A stretch of DNA of 64,000 nt from Reyranella sp. (GCF_004297265.1 NZ_SCUT01000056.1:62001-126000), one strand, 5' to 3'. Positions 1 to 7,739 are shown, counted from the first letter of the stretch. The notes: a model not told the origin generated them from the sequence alone. Translations and numbers: made by a program.

Positions 1-1131
1 GCCTTCCTGCTTCACAAGCTGGCGGCCGATCTGCTGGACGCCGCCGCCGCCCCGGGTTCACCCTCCGGCGCCTTCGTGCGGCATGCGTTCGGCCTGCCCG
101 CGGACAGCACATTGCGGGGCCAGTACCTGGTGCTGCTGCTGTTCGACGCAGCTCTGGTCCTGCTGCTGGGGATCGCCATTCCGGCAGCCTGGAACGTCGA
201 TACCGATGCGATGATCGACGGGCTGAGCCAGCTCGTCCGTGGCGTGAAGGTGGGCGGCGTCACCATCTCGCTCGGCAATGTCGGCATGGCGATCGTGGCA
301 TTCTTCGTCTGCATGCTGCTGGCGCGCCTGGTGCGCGGCATCGTGCGCGATCGCGTGATGCCGACCGTCGACGCGCCGATGCCGTTGCGCCAGTCGATCG
401 ATGCCGGCCTCAACTACGCCGGCGTGATGATCGCCATACTGGTGGGGATCGGGGCGCTGGGTGTCGATTTCACCAATCTCGCCATCGTCCTGGGCGCGCT
501 GTCGGTCGGTATCGGCCTCGGCTTGCAGAACATCGCCAACAACGTGATCTCCGGCGTCATCCTGCTGGTCGAACGGCCGATCAAGGCGGGCGACTGGGTG
601 ATGGTGAGCGGCCACGAGGGCTTCGTGCGACGGATCAACATCCGCGCGACCGAAATCGAGACGTTCCAACGCACGCACGTCATCGTGCCCAACAGCATGT
701 TCCTGCAGAATCCGGTCGTGAACCGCACCTATTCCGACACGTCGAGCCGCATCGAGATCACGCTCACCGTGCCGGTCGGCTCGGACGTCGACGCCATGGA
801 GGCGATCCTGCGCGAGGCGGCGCTGGCGCATGCGCGCGTTCTGCGCATCCCTCCGCCGATCGTGCGCTTCGTCAAGGTCGGTTCCGATGGTCTCCAGTTC
901 GAGCTGTTCGTGTTCGTCGCCCGGCTCGAGGACCGGCTGATCGTGACCAACGACCTCAACCGCGCCATCCTGGCCAAACTGATCGGCCAGAAGATCCTCG
1001 ATCCCAGCGCGGTGCCGGAGATCCGGCTGCGCGGCCTCGACAAGATGAATTTCTCCCTGCACGCCGACCCTTCACCAGATACGAAGGGAAGCCCCACCGA
1101 CAGGCCGGGCGATGCCCCCGCGGCGTCGTAG
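1..1131 (+). CDS. MscS-family mechanosensitive channel, 5' end outside window
   Basis: Inner-membrane small-conductance mechanosensitive channel protein that would release solutes on osmotic downshock. The frame is open from base 1, so the N-terminus lies outside the window; GTG at 76 is only the first in-window start codon. Visible are several hydrophobic segments, then the pore-lining helix rich in Gly and Ala (VGIGLGLQNIANN) running into the MscS beta domain (ERPIKAGDWVMV), then the alpha/beta C-terminal domain. The last ~35 residues are a polar tail. The gene overlaps the next one by 20 bases in another frame. Family assignment is firm; the size of the N-terminal part is unknown. Confidence 0.9.
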   Translation, partial: AFLLHKLAADLLDAAAAPGSPSGAFVRHAFGLPADSTLRGQYLVLLLFDAALVLLLGIAIPAAWNVDTDAMIDGLSQLVRGVKVGGVTISLGNVGMAIVAFFVCMLLARLVRGIVRDRVMPTVDAPMPLRQSIDAGLNYAGVMIAILVGIGALGVDFTNLAIVLGALSVGIGLGLQNIANNVISGVILLVERPIKAGDWVMVSGHEGFVRRINIRATEIETFQRTHVIVPNSMFLQNPVVNRTYSDTSSRIEITLTVPVGSDVDAMEAILREAALAHARVLRIPPPIVRFVKVGSDGLQFELFVFVARLEDRLIVTNDLNRAILAKLIGQKILDPSAVPEIRLRGLDKMNFSLHADPSPDTKGSPTDRPGDAPAAS

Positions 1132-2170
1132 GGACGAGGCGCCGCGCCGGCGCTGGCCGCTCTACGCGCTGTTCGGGGCGGCGGTGCTCGCGGGCGTGGC
1201 GATGTGGGCCTACGCGCCGTCGCTGCCGCCCGAGAGCCTGATCGCACGCTATGCCAACGACCGTTCGCGCTTCGTCGATGTCGGCGGCGTCAACGCCCAT
1301 GTCCGCGAGCAGGGCAATCCCGACGGTGTGCCCATCGTGCTGATCCACGGCTCGAACGGTTCGCTGCACGTGTGGGAGGGCTGGGCGCGCGAACTGGGCC
1401 GGGATGCGCGGGTCATTTCGGTCGACCTGCCGGGCCATGGCCTGACCGGCGCCTGGCCGCGGGACGAATATACGGTCGAAGCCTATGCCGACTTCATCGA
1501 AGTGTTGATCGACACATTGCACCTCGACAAGGTCGTCGTGGCCGGCCATTCGCTGGGCGCCGCCGTCGCCTGGACCTTCGCGGCGACGCGACCCGATCGC
1601 GTCATCCAGCTCGTTCTGGTCGATGCTGCCGGCTATCCGCGGCAGGGCGGCGAGGCGCCGCTGCCGACCCGCCTGGCCCGCACGCCGCTCTTCGGAGACG
1701 TCGGCATCTACTTCAAGCCGGAAGGCCTGGTTCGCCGGTCGCTCACCGAAGCCTATGCCGATCCGGCGATGGTGACGCCCGAGCGGGTCAGGCGTTACGC
1801 CGAGCTGCAGCGCTTCCCCGGCAACCGCGAGGCGACCCTGCAGCGCGCACGCACGCAGGAACCGCTCGATCCCACGCCGCTCAGGCGCATGGACGTGCCG
1901 ACCCTGATCATCTGGGGCGCCAAGGACCGCTGGGTGCCGGTCGCCGATGCGTTCCGCTTCCAGGAGGACATCAAGGGCGCCAAGCTCGAGATTTTCGAGA
2001 ATCTCGGCCACAACCCGATGGAGGAGGCGCCGCGCGCGACCGCCGCCGTCGTCGCGGCCTTCATCGCCAACGCCCCGCTGCCACCGCAGACGGCGGCGCC
2101 AGTGGAATCCGATGCCGACGCGACCGTCGACGAGACCGTCCAGCCCGCCGTAGTCCCGGAAAAGGATTAG
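1112..2170 (+). CDS. alpha/beta hydrolase, membrane-anchored
   Basis: Protein of 352 residues. A positively charged start and one hydrophobic segment (residues ~16-33) suggest an N-terminal membrane anchor with a periplasmic hydrolase domain. The alpha/beta-hydrolase signs are complete: HGSNG oxyanion region, nucleophile elbow GHSLG, acid in WGAKDRWVP and the catalytic His in NLGHNPMEE. The fold is that of haloalkane dehalogenase / epoxide hydrolase / esterase enzymes, so the substrate cannot be read from sequence. The ATG lies inside the end of the channel gene, which suggests translational coupling. A palindromic repeat follows directly and may end transcription. Confidence 0.88.
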   Translation: MPPRRRRDEAPRRRWPLYALFGAAVLAGVAMWAYAPSLPPESLIARYANDRSRFVDVGGVNAHVREQGNPDGVPIVLIHGSNGSLHVWEGWARELGRDARVISVDLPGHGLTGAWPRDEYTVEAYADFIEVLIDTLHLDKVVVAGHSLGAAVAWTFAATRPDRVIQLVLVDAAGYPRQGGEAPLPTRLARTPLFGDVGIYFKPEGLVRRSLTEAYADPAMVTPERVRRYAELQRFPGNREATLQRARTQEPLDPTPLRRMDVPTLIIWGAKDRWVPVADAFRFQEDIKGAKLEIFENLGHNPMEEAPRATAAVVAAFIANAPLPPQTAAPVESDADATVDETVQPAVVPEKD

Positions 2171-2171
2171 C

Positions 2172-2313
2172 AAAAGACCCCGTCGTCTCGACCGAAGCCT
2201 CGCGCAACGAGGCGGAGCGGAGAGACCTTCTCTCGACGATTTGCCAACAATTGGTTGAGAGAAGGTCTCTCCGCTCCGCACCTTCGGTGCTTCGGTCGAG
2301 ACGACGGGGTTTT
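2172..2313. repeat. long palindromic intergenic repeat, family A copy 1
   Basis: Two 20-base outer arms, 2178-2197 and 2290-2309, are exact inverted copies (core CGTCGTCTCGACCGAAG). Inner arms around GAGAGACCTTCTCTC and its complement (about 2212-2234 and 2257-2279) continue the palindrome. It sits between convergent genes (hydrolase + and selenoprotein -) and could fold in RNA from either strand. A second copy with the same core lies at 54046-54178, also between convergent genes. Confidence 0.9.
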
Positions 2314-2317
2314 CTAT

Positions 2318-2842
2318 CTACGGACTCTTGAGCAGCGCCATCACTTGCCCGAACGCGCGGTCGGCGATTTCGTCGATCTCCGCCCTGGTGCGGTTCTGGA
2401 TCGGATGAGGGACGTAGACGACCGCCGGCTCGAAGCCCAGCGCATCGCTTTGCGCGGTGACGCCGTCCACGAATTCGGTGGTCACGATGTTGACGCCGGG
2501 AAGCCCGCGTCCGTCGAGATTATGAAGGTCGTGCAGACTGCACGATGTGCAGGAGCCTCAATCGCTTAAGGCGATCACCGCAAGCTGCGCTTCGGCCGCG
2601 ATGGTCTGCATCACCGAAGCCGGCGCGACCTTGGTGTTGGTGGGCTTGCGGTAGCGCTTCGTGGCCACGCCGGCCGACTTGAAGTGGCCTTCGAGCCGGT
2701 CGAGGAACACCGCGCCCCCCGACTTGCCGATATCCATCAGCGCCACGACCTTGCCGTCGAGCGAGGGCGGCGGCGCGAGCCGGGGGCGGCGCGTCGGCGA
2801 GGTCTCGGCCGTTGGATCGCGCAGCTTGCTCGAATAATTCAT
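2318..2842 (-). CDS. UGSC-type selenoprotein, in-frame UGA read as selenocysteine
   Basis: The frame opens at ATG 2842 with AGGA upstream and meets TGA at 2560-2558. It then continues with a sensible protein to TAG at 2320-2318. Read with selenocysteine the product has 174 residues, with U95-G-S-C98-T-S-C101, i.e. a UxxCxxC redox motif; this is the motif that names the known UGSC (seleno)protein family. Just 3' of the UGA is a perfect hairpin (separate entry). Residues after the UGA look conserved in character (GLPGVNIVTTEF, YVPHPIQNR) rather than random. Upstream genes encode a partner protein and a thioredoxin, so a thiol/selenol redox role is inferred; the substrate is unknown. The selenocysteine machinery (selABC) is not in the window. 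An automatic call would truncate this gene at residue 94. Confidence 0.88.
2529..2560 (-). promoter_or_regulatory. SECIS-like hairpin behind the UGA codon
   Basis: Reading the minus strand, the UGA (2560-2558) is followed by 12 nt and then a perfect 7-bp stem, TCGTGCA (2545-2539) with TGCACGA (2535-2529), closing a GTC loop. Bacterial SECIS elements sit immediately 3' of the UGA inside the coding region and show a short upper stem with a G-U loop bound by SelB. The segment TGCAGTCTGCAC closely resembles the apical part of the well-studied E. coli fdhF element, at nearly the same distance from the UGA. Folding of the flanks was not computed. Confidence 0.82.
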
Positions 2843-2855
2843 CGATCTACGTCCT

Positions 2856-3932
2856 TCAGCGGATCTCGTGGGTGACGGCCTGGCATTCCTCGCGCACGCG
2901 CTGTCCGGGCCAGCCGCCGATAATGGCGGAGAATAGACCGGCGGGACCGCCGGCGCGAACGATCAGCAGACCGTCAGGCGGAAACTTGTCGACCATCTTG
3001 TCGGCCATCGACGCAGGCAGCCCTTCCGGCACGCCCTGCGCGCCGTGGATCAGGTCGCGGCCGGGACGCTTCAGGGCCTGGAAGAGCTCGTCCTCGATTC
3101 GCCGGCGGTTCCAGCCGCCCTCCGTGAAGATCCCGTAATGCTCGGGCGAAAGCACCAGCACGGCGTTCCCCGAATCGCAGAGCTTGGGATGGCCGACCCC
3201 GAACAGGGCCATGGCCAGCGAACGCGTCAGCTCCTCCGGCGTGCGCGACTTCTGGTCGATGAAGCCGTGCACGCCCTCGGCATGGAACAAGGTGACGGCG
3301 CTCTTGCCGGCGGCGATGCCGCGGCGTTGCGCCAGCGGCTCCCAGTCCGGATCGGATTCGTCCTCGGCGAAGCAGAACGTGTACTTGCCGGGATTGCCCA
3401 AGGTGGCGCGGTCCATGCCACCGGGCAGGCCGCCGCCGACATTGCGCACGATGAGCTGCAGCGCCCGGCCGATCGTGGCATTGGCGCGATTGCCCTGGCC
3501 CAGCGCATTGATGCCGGAGTTCATGCCGACGGCCTTCGCTGCCGGTCCGTTGATGATGACCAGCGGGCCCGAGAAATGCGTCGTGCAGAGCAGCCCGTGC
3601 AGCACGAACAGGGGATCGAGTGCTGCCTCCAGCACGCCCAGCACGACCGGCATGTATTCCGGCTTGCAGCCCGCCATCACCGCGTTGATCGCCACCTTCT
3701 CGACCGTGCAGGGCGCGAGGTTGGGCGGGATCAGGCCGACGATCTCGTCGGGCTTGCGGTCGGTGCCGCCCAGCATGCGCAGGATGCGCTCGTCGGTCGG
3801 CGGCACGACGGGCAGGCCGTCGCTCCAGCCGCGTTCGAAGCAGGCCTCGATGGGATCGTCCCATTCTCCCACCGGAATCTCGCGCGACGCGAGGCCGGGA
3901 TCGCCGTAGCGCGCGATCAGCGCCTCCTGCAC
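2856..3932 (-). CDS. conserved partner protein of the UGSC selenoprotein, function unknown
   Basis: From GTG 3932 the product has 358 residues. No enzyme family is recognised. The N-terminal stretch GWSDGLPVVPPTDERILRML and several Gly-rich or Cys-bearing stretches (NVGGGLPGGMDRATLGNPG; Cys in LAPCTVEK and CTTHFSGP) look conserved. No transmembrane segment or signal peptide is evident. It ends 13 bases before the selenoprotein start, so the two are co-transcribed. The GTG lacks a convincing Shine-Dalgarno. The same frame is open back to a TAG at 3968-3966, which is the stop of the thioredoxin gene, so this may be the C-terminal part of an ancestral thioredoxin fusion (see findings). Confidence 0.75.
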   Translation of the reverse strand: MQEALIARYGDPGLASREIPVGEWDDPIEACFERGWSDGLPVVPPTDERILRMLGGTDRKPDEIVGLIPPNLAPCTVEKVAINAVMAGCKPEYMPVVLGVLEAALDPLFVLHGLLCTTHFSGPLVIINGPAAKAVGMNSGINALGQGNRANATIGRALQLIVRNVGGGLPGGMDRATLGNPGKYTFCFAEDESDPDWEPLAQRRGIAAGKSAVTLFHAEGVHGFIDQKSRTPEELTRSLAMALFGVGHPKLCDSGNAVLVLSPEHYGIFTEGGWNRRRIEDELFQALKRPGRDLIHGAQGVPEGLPASMADKMVDKFPPDGLLIVRAGGPAGLFSAIIGGWPGQRVREECQAVTHEIR

Positions 3933-3965
3933 GCCGGGCTCGACGCTGCGCGAACCGCAGCCGGG

Positions 3966-4298
3966 CTACCAGGCCGGCAGCCCCTCGCCTGCAGCCGCTT
4001 CGCCGGCGAGGCGCGTCCATTCGGCGCGATCCCAGCCCACGGTGCGGCCGACCTCGCGCCCGCCCTCGAAGCGGATCAGGGTCGGCACGGCCTCAATGTT
4101 GAGATGGAAGGAGCGTTCGAGCTGCTGGTCGTCCAGCACGCGGCCGACGCCCGAGGGAAAGGCCGGATCGTCCTGGGTGATGACGGTGAGCGGGCCCGCT
4201 TTGTCGAGGCGCTGCATCACCGGCTCGACCAGCACGCAGGTATGGCACTCGTGCTTGGCAACGATCACCAGCCCGTCCGCGGGCAGTACTTCAATCAT
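3966..4298 (-). CDS. thioredoxin-like protein
   Basis: Product of 110 residues with a thioredoxin fold pattern: CHTC active-site motif near residue 18-21 and the cis-Pro region AVPTLIRF with the following FEGGREVGR turn. No signal peptide is visible, so it is likely cytoplasmic. The ATG overlaps the end of the upstream hydrolase gene by 8 bases. Its TAG stop is in the same frame as the downstream 358-residue protein, with no stop between, so one base change or readthrough would fuse them. A likely role is to reduce the neighbouring UGSC selenoprotein; that is inferred from context only. Confidence 0.85.
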   Translation of the reverse strand: MIEVLPADGLVIVAKHECHTCVLVEPVMQRLDKAGPLTVITQDDPAFPSGVGRVLDDQQLERSFHLNIEAVPTLIRFEGGREVGRTVGWDRAEWTRLAGEAAAGEGLPAW

Positions 4299-5262
4299 TC
4301 AGCAGAGCCTCCACCTGGGCATCGATGAACGCGGCATCCTCGGGATTGTCGCGCGGGTTGCCGGCGCGATGACCCCATACGGACGGGATCTCGACCAGCT
4401 TTCCATACTTCAGATGTGGCAACTCTTCCCTGTTGTCGTCGGTCTGGAAATAGAGATCTGTCGCCGACGGCATCAGCAGCACCCTGGCCTTGATGCCGGC
4501 CAGCGCCATCTGAAGGTCGCCGCGATAGAGATCGTTGGCCGAGATGTCGCCGTGCTGCCAGGTCCACAGTTGGGCCAGCAGGTCGCGCATGTCGCGGCGC
4601 AGGAAGTTCGCCTCCCAGGAGCGCACCAGGAAATCCTCGAGGCTCGCGAAGCCCAGGCCGCGCCACATCTCGCGGCGATAGAAGGTCTGGCTGAGCGCCC
4701 AGCCGGCATAGATGCGGCCCATCGCGCGCAATCCCTGTTGCGGCGTCGCGGCGGCCTGCAGCGTGGTGCGGATGCCTTCGAGGAAGACGAAATTGTGCGG
4801 CGCGGTCTTCGCCGAGCCGCAGTTGACGACGATGCGCTCCACCGCCTCGCCGAACAGCGCGCCCCAATGATAGGCCTGCTGCGCGCCCATCGACCAGCCA
4901 TAGACCAGCTTCAAGTGGTCGATGCCGAACAGCTCCACCAGCATCTGCCGCTGCAGCATGACATTGTCGTAGGTCGTGACCTCGGGGAAGTCCGGCGTGT
5001 TGGACGGCGACGAGGACAGGCCGTTCGTCAGCATGTTGGGGATGACGATGAAGTAGCGGCTGGGATCGAGGCAGTGCCGCACGTCGACCAGCCATTCGAT
5101 GTCGGTGTGATGGGCACCGTAGCTGGTCGGGTAGAGGATGACGTTGTCGCGCCTGGGCGACAGCGTGCCGTAGGTCTTCCACACGATGCGGGCCTGCTTC
5201 AGGGTGCCGCCGCGCTGCAGCCGGACATTGTCGGCCGACCAGGTTCCTTCGTTCGTCCGCAT
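4291..5262 (-). CDS. MetX-like alpha/beta hydrolase (homoserine acetyltransferase superfamily)
   Basis: Product of 323 residues. The start (YGTLSPRRDNVILYPTSYGA) and the block SSSPSNTPDFPEVTTYDNV resemble the MetX/homoserine O-acetyltransferase branch of alpha/beta hydrolases. The nucleophile lies in GWSMGAQQAYHW, the acid probably in SATDLYF, and the catalytic His in WGHRAGNP. Many family members of this type are not true MetX enzymes, and the context (desaturase upstream, thioredoxin and selenoprotein downstream) does not point to methionine synthesis, so the substrate is left open. It starts 9 bases after the desaturase stop. Confidence 0.8.
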   Translation of the reverse strand: MRTNEGTWSADNVRLQRGGTLKQARIVWKTYGTLSPRRDNVILYPTSYGAHHTDIEWLVDVRHCLDPSRYFIVIPNMLTNGLSSSPSNTPDFPEVTTYDNVMLQRQMLVELFGIDHLKLVYGWSMGAQQAYHWGALFGEAVERIVVNCGSAKTAPHNFVFLEGIRTTLQAAATPQQGLRAMGRIYAGWALSQTFYRREMWRGLGFASLEDFLVRSWEANFLRRDMRDLLAQLWTWQHGDISANDLYRGDLQMALAGIKARVLLMPSATDLYFQTDDNREELPHLKYGKLVEIPSVWGHRAGNPRDNPEDAAFIDAQVEALLND

Positions 5263-5271
5263 TATCCGACC

Positions 5272-6195
5272 TTAGCCGAAGCTGCGGATGATCTCTGCAT
5301 GTGTCTGGGTATAGGTCCTCGCCACGTATTTGAGGTGCGGCCGCAGATGCCGGTGCGCCTCGGGCAGGTGATGGAACGGGATGTTCGGCAGCAGGTGATG
5401 CTCGGCATGGTAGGGCAGGTTCCACATCAGGAAGCGCACGATGGGATTGGAGATCGTCGTGCGCGTGTTGGCGAACCCGTCGTCGCTGTTGGGACAGAGC
5501 GTATGCTCGGTCAGGAGATAGAGCCGCAGCAGGGGCAGGCCGATCAGCAGCGGGAAGAACCAGACCCAGAGCAGCACGTCGGTCCTGAGCAGGATCGAGC
5601 CCACGATCAGCACCGCATAGAAGGCGAGCAGCCAGCGGCCCCAGCGCCGCACCTCGGGCCATGCGGAATCGTGGATATAGGTCACGTCGCCCCGGAAGCC
5701 GAAGGGGAACAGGAAGATGTCGCGCACCCGGATCATCAGGAACGGGATCGCGCTGATGCGGAAGAGGTAGCTGCGCCACCCGGTCGGCGTGACCGAGGTG
5801 ATCAGCTCGGGGTCGCGATCGGGATCCTGCGTGTAGCGGTGATGGGCGAGGTGATAGTGCCGGTAGAAGCCGGCATTGTTCAGGATCGCCGCGCCCGAGA
5901 AGAAGGCCAGCAGATCGGCCATCCAGCGCGTCTTGAACGATCCGTAATGCACCGACTCGTGCATCGCGCCGAACAACGCGTTGATGAAGATGCCCTGCAG
6001 CAGCAGCGCCGGCAGCACCCACCAGGTGCCGCGCGTTTCGAGCACCAGCCAGCCACCGAGCACCAGCAGCGCGAGATGCGCGCCTGTCTGGATCAGGCCC
6101 TTGGTGTCGTCGCGGGCATAGAGGCGCTTCAGCACCTCCGCCGGCACCACCCGCATCTGGCGGGCGCGCTGGCCGGTTACTGTATAGGTGCCCAC
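5272..6195 (-). CDS. membrane fatty acid desaturase family protein
   Basis: Diiron membrane desaturase/hydroxylase of 307 residues. The three His boxes are clear: HESVHYGS, HLAHHRYT and HAEHHLLPN, with hydrophobic pairs between them. Start chosen at GTG 6195, preceded by GGAGGG at 6204-6199, inside the end of the upstream gene; an ATG at 6156 is possible but has no ribosome site. It would insert a double bond or hydroxyl into an acyl chain or related lipid in the inner membrane; specificity cannot be read. Confidence 0.88.
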   Translation of the reverse strand: MGTYTVTGQRARQMRVVPAEVLKRLYARDDTKGLIQTGAHLALLVLGGWLVLETRGTWWVLPALLLQGIFINALFGAMHESVHYGSFKTRWMADLLAFFSGAAILNNAGFYRHYHLAHHRYTQDPDRDPELITSVTPTGWRSYLFRISAIPFLMIRVRDIFLFPFGFRGDVTYIHDSAWPEVRRWGRWLLAFYAVLIVGSILLRTDVLLWVWFFPLLIGLPLLRLYLLTEHTLCPNSDDGFANTRTTISNPIVRFLMWNLPYHAEHHLLPNIPFHHLPEAHRHLRPHLKYVARTYTQTHAEIIRSFG

Positions 6196-6851
6196 AGTCC
6201 CTCCTTGTATGCGTGTTCGGTGGCGGCCTCGCGCTTCTTCTTCTCCTCTTCGCTGAGGCCGATCTGGTCGCCGACCATGCGCGAGATCGAGGGGAAGGTG
6301 CCCTTGGGCTGGACATAGTCCGGCGACCACAGGCGCGAACGCAGCAGCGCCTTGGCGCAGTGCAGGTAGGCCTGGCGCACCGAAACCACGATGGCGCATT
6401 TCGGCGCCTTGCCCTGCACCGCCATCGACTCGAGCAGCGCCGGATCGACCGAGAGCCGCGCCGTGCCCGCCACCCGCACCGTCTCGTTGACGCCCGGCAG
6501 CAGGAAGATCAGCGCGACTTCGGGGTTCTCCAGGAGATTGCGCAGCGTATCGAGCCGGTTGTTGCCCGGCCGGTCGGCCAGCGCGATCGTCTTCTCGTCG
6601 AGCACCTTGAACGAGCCCGGCGGATCGCCGCGCGGGGTGACGTCCTGCTTGCCGGACGCATCGGCCGTCGAGATCAGGCAGATCGGCGACAGGCCGATGA
6701 AGCGGCCCATATGCGCATCGATCCGACCGATATCCTTGACCGCGGCGGTCACGCTGACCGGCGCATAGGAGGCGACCAGCGCCCGCGCGCCCGCATCGTC
6801 GAGCAGCGCCGGTTCCGTCGGGGGAGCCGAAAGGGGCATTGAATCGGGCAT
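6177..6851 (-). CDS. pyridoxamine 5'-phosphate oxidase family protein (MSMEG_1061-like)
   Basis: FMN-binding split-barrel protein of 224 residues. Motifs are FIGLSPICLISTADASG, DVTPRGDPPG and ALADRPGNNRLDT, typical of the PPOX group in which PRGD and PGNNR contact flavin or substrate. ATG 6851 has GGAGGT seven bases upstream; the frame extends further but without a better start. It overlaps the desaturase by 19 bases and heads the run of minus-strand genes reaching to the selenoprotein, suggesting one transcript. The substrate is unknown. Confidence 0.85.
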   Translation of the reverse strand: MPDSMPLSAPPTEPALLDDAGARALVASYAPVSVTAAVKDIGRIDAHMGRFIGLSPICLISTADASGKQDVTPRGDPPGSFKVLDEKTIALADRPGNNRLDTLRNLLENPEVALIFLLPGVNETVRVAGTARLSVDPALLESMAVQGKAPKCAIVVSVRQAYLHCAKALLRSRLWSPDYVQPKGTFPSISRMVGDQIGLSEEEKKKREAATEHAYKEGLWAPIQ

Positions 6852-6960
6852 TCTGTAGACCTCCGGAATTTGCAAGGCAGGGTAGCAGCCACCCCCCTGC
6901 GGCGAAACCATCTGGCCCAAGGAGTCGTTGGTTCTCCAGCCACAGCAAAAGGAGGACCAG

Positions 6961-7284
6961 ATGAGCGATTATGATCCCAACCTGGGCCCGGGCCGCTTCG
7001 GATACGATCCCAAGGACCCCTACCGTGCGCCCCATGACGGTCGCCCGGGCTATATCCTGCTGGCCGCGCTGGCCGGCGTCGCCCTGGTGGGCGGCTTCCT
7101 GTATTTCGGCAACCCGCAGAATAGCGCCGGCCCCGAGCAGGCGCAGGCCCCGGCCCCGATCGAGCGGACCGTGACCGATAGGCCGGCAGCAACCCCGGAT
7201 GCCGATCGTCCGGCGGCCGTTCCGCTCCCCGCGAACCCGGCCAGCCCGGCTCCGGCGACCTCGCCAGCGGCGCCGCAGGAGTAA
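6961..7284 (+). CDS. small single-pass membrane protein, MSDYDP type, copy 1
   Basis: Product of 107 residues: a short polar N-terminus starting MSDYDPNLG, one transmembrane helix (residues ~33-53, LLAALAGVALVGGFLYFG) and a long Pro/Ala-rich tail. ATG 6961 is preceded by AAAGGAGG. The next gene encodes a protein with the same plan and the same first six residues, so the pair arose by duplication. No function is known to me; the Pro/Ala tail would lie in the periplasm if the N-terminus is inside. Confidence 0.75.
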   Translation: MSDYDPNLGPGRFGYDPKDPYRAPHDGRPGYILLAALAGVALVGGFLYFGNPQNSAGPEQAQAPAPIERTVTDRPAATPDADRPAAVPLPANPASPAPATSPAAPQE

Positions 7285-7290
7285 GGGGCG

Positions 7291-7593
7291 ATGAGCGATT
7301 ATGACCCCAAGCTCAACAAACCCGCTTACGACGACGTGGCTTTCGAGCCGCACCCGCCGAGCCGAGGACTCTATCTGGTGGTGGGCGTGGTGGCCGCGAT
7401 CGTGGCGGCGGCAGGCCTGATGTTCTTCTCGGGCGATCGCCCCGGCGGGAATGAACTGGCCCGCAATCCGGATCCGGCGGCGATCGACGCGCAGACGAAC
7501 GCGACGCGGACGCCGGCCGTTCCCCGGGTCGCGCCGATCCCGGCCACGCCGACGCCCGAACCGGTCACCCCGGCTCCGAGCCAGCAGCCGTAA
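7291..7593 (+). CDS. small single-pass membrane protein, MSDYDP type, copy 2
   Basis: Product of 100 residues beginning MSDYDPKLNK, with one transmembrane segment (~27-46, LYLVVGVVAAIVAAAGLMFF) and a Pro/Thr/Ala-rich tail ending in Gln-Gln-Pro. It follows the first copy after 6 bases, with AGGAG inside the end of the preceding gene serving as ribosome site. Paralogue of the upstream gene; function unknown. Confidence 0.75.
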   Translation: MSDYDPKLNKPAYDDVAFEPHPPSRGLYLVVGVVAAIVAAAGLMFFSGDRPGGNELARNPDPAAIDAQTNATRTPAVPRVAPIPATPTPEPVTPAPSQQP

Positions 7594-7611
7594 CGGCGGC
7601 AGCGCCTGGAC

Positions 7612-7647
7612 AAAAAAATAGCCCGACCGCGAGATCCGCGGTCGGGC
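7612..7647 (-). terminator. Rho-independent terminator after oxyR, perhaps bidirectional
   Basis: Perfect 11-bp stem GCCCGACCGCG / CGCGGTCGGGC at 7621-7631 and 7637-7647 with a 5-base loop. On the minus strand it is followed by TATTTTTTT, making a classic terminator about 95 bases beyond the oxyR stop. On the plus strand the hairpin also follows the two small membrane genes, with a weaker T-rich stretch. Confidence 0.85.
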
Positions 7648-7739
7648 GCACAGGCCTTTATTCTCTGCATTCCTCACGTAGCACAGCCCGCTGTGGGAGC
7701 TGGCGAGTCAATCCTGCAGAGCTGGCCTGCTATTCTTCA

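Noticed and set aside
3966..3968. TAG read as pyrrolysine between the thioredoxin and partner proteins
   Set aside because: Pyrrolysine decoding is rare outside methanogens and a few bacteria and nothing here supports it; a nonsense change or split genes is simpler.
4042..6318. 758-codon open frame on the plus strand opposite thioredoxin, hydrolase and desaturase genes
   Set aside because: Low-complexity Arg/Gln/Asp-rich translation typical of antisense frames in high-GC DNA; the minus-strand genes have complete family motifs.
5272..7677. Apparent 801-residue protein ending in the desaturase
   Set aside because: Only the last ~307 codons carry a real protein; the rest is a shadow of the PPOX and small membrane protein genes, and GTG 6195 has a proper ribosome site.
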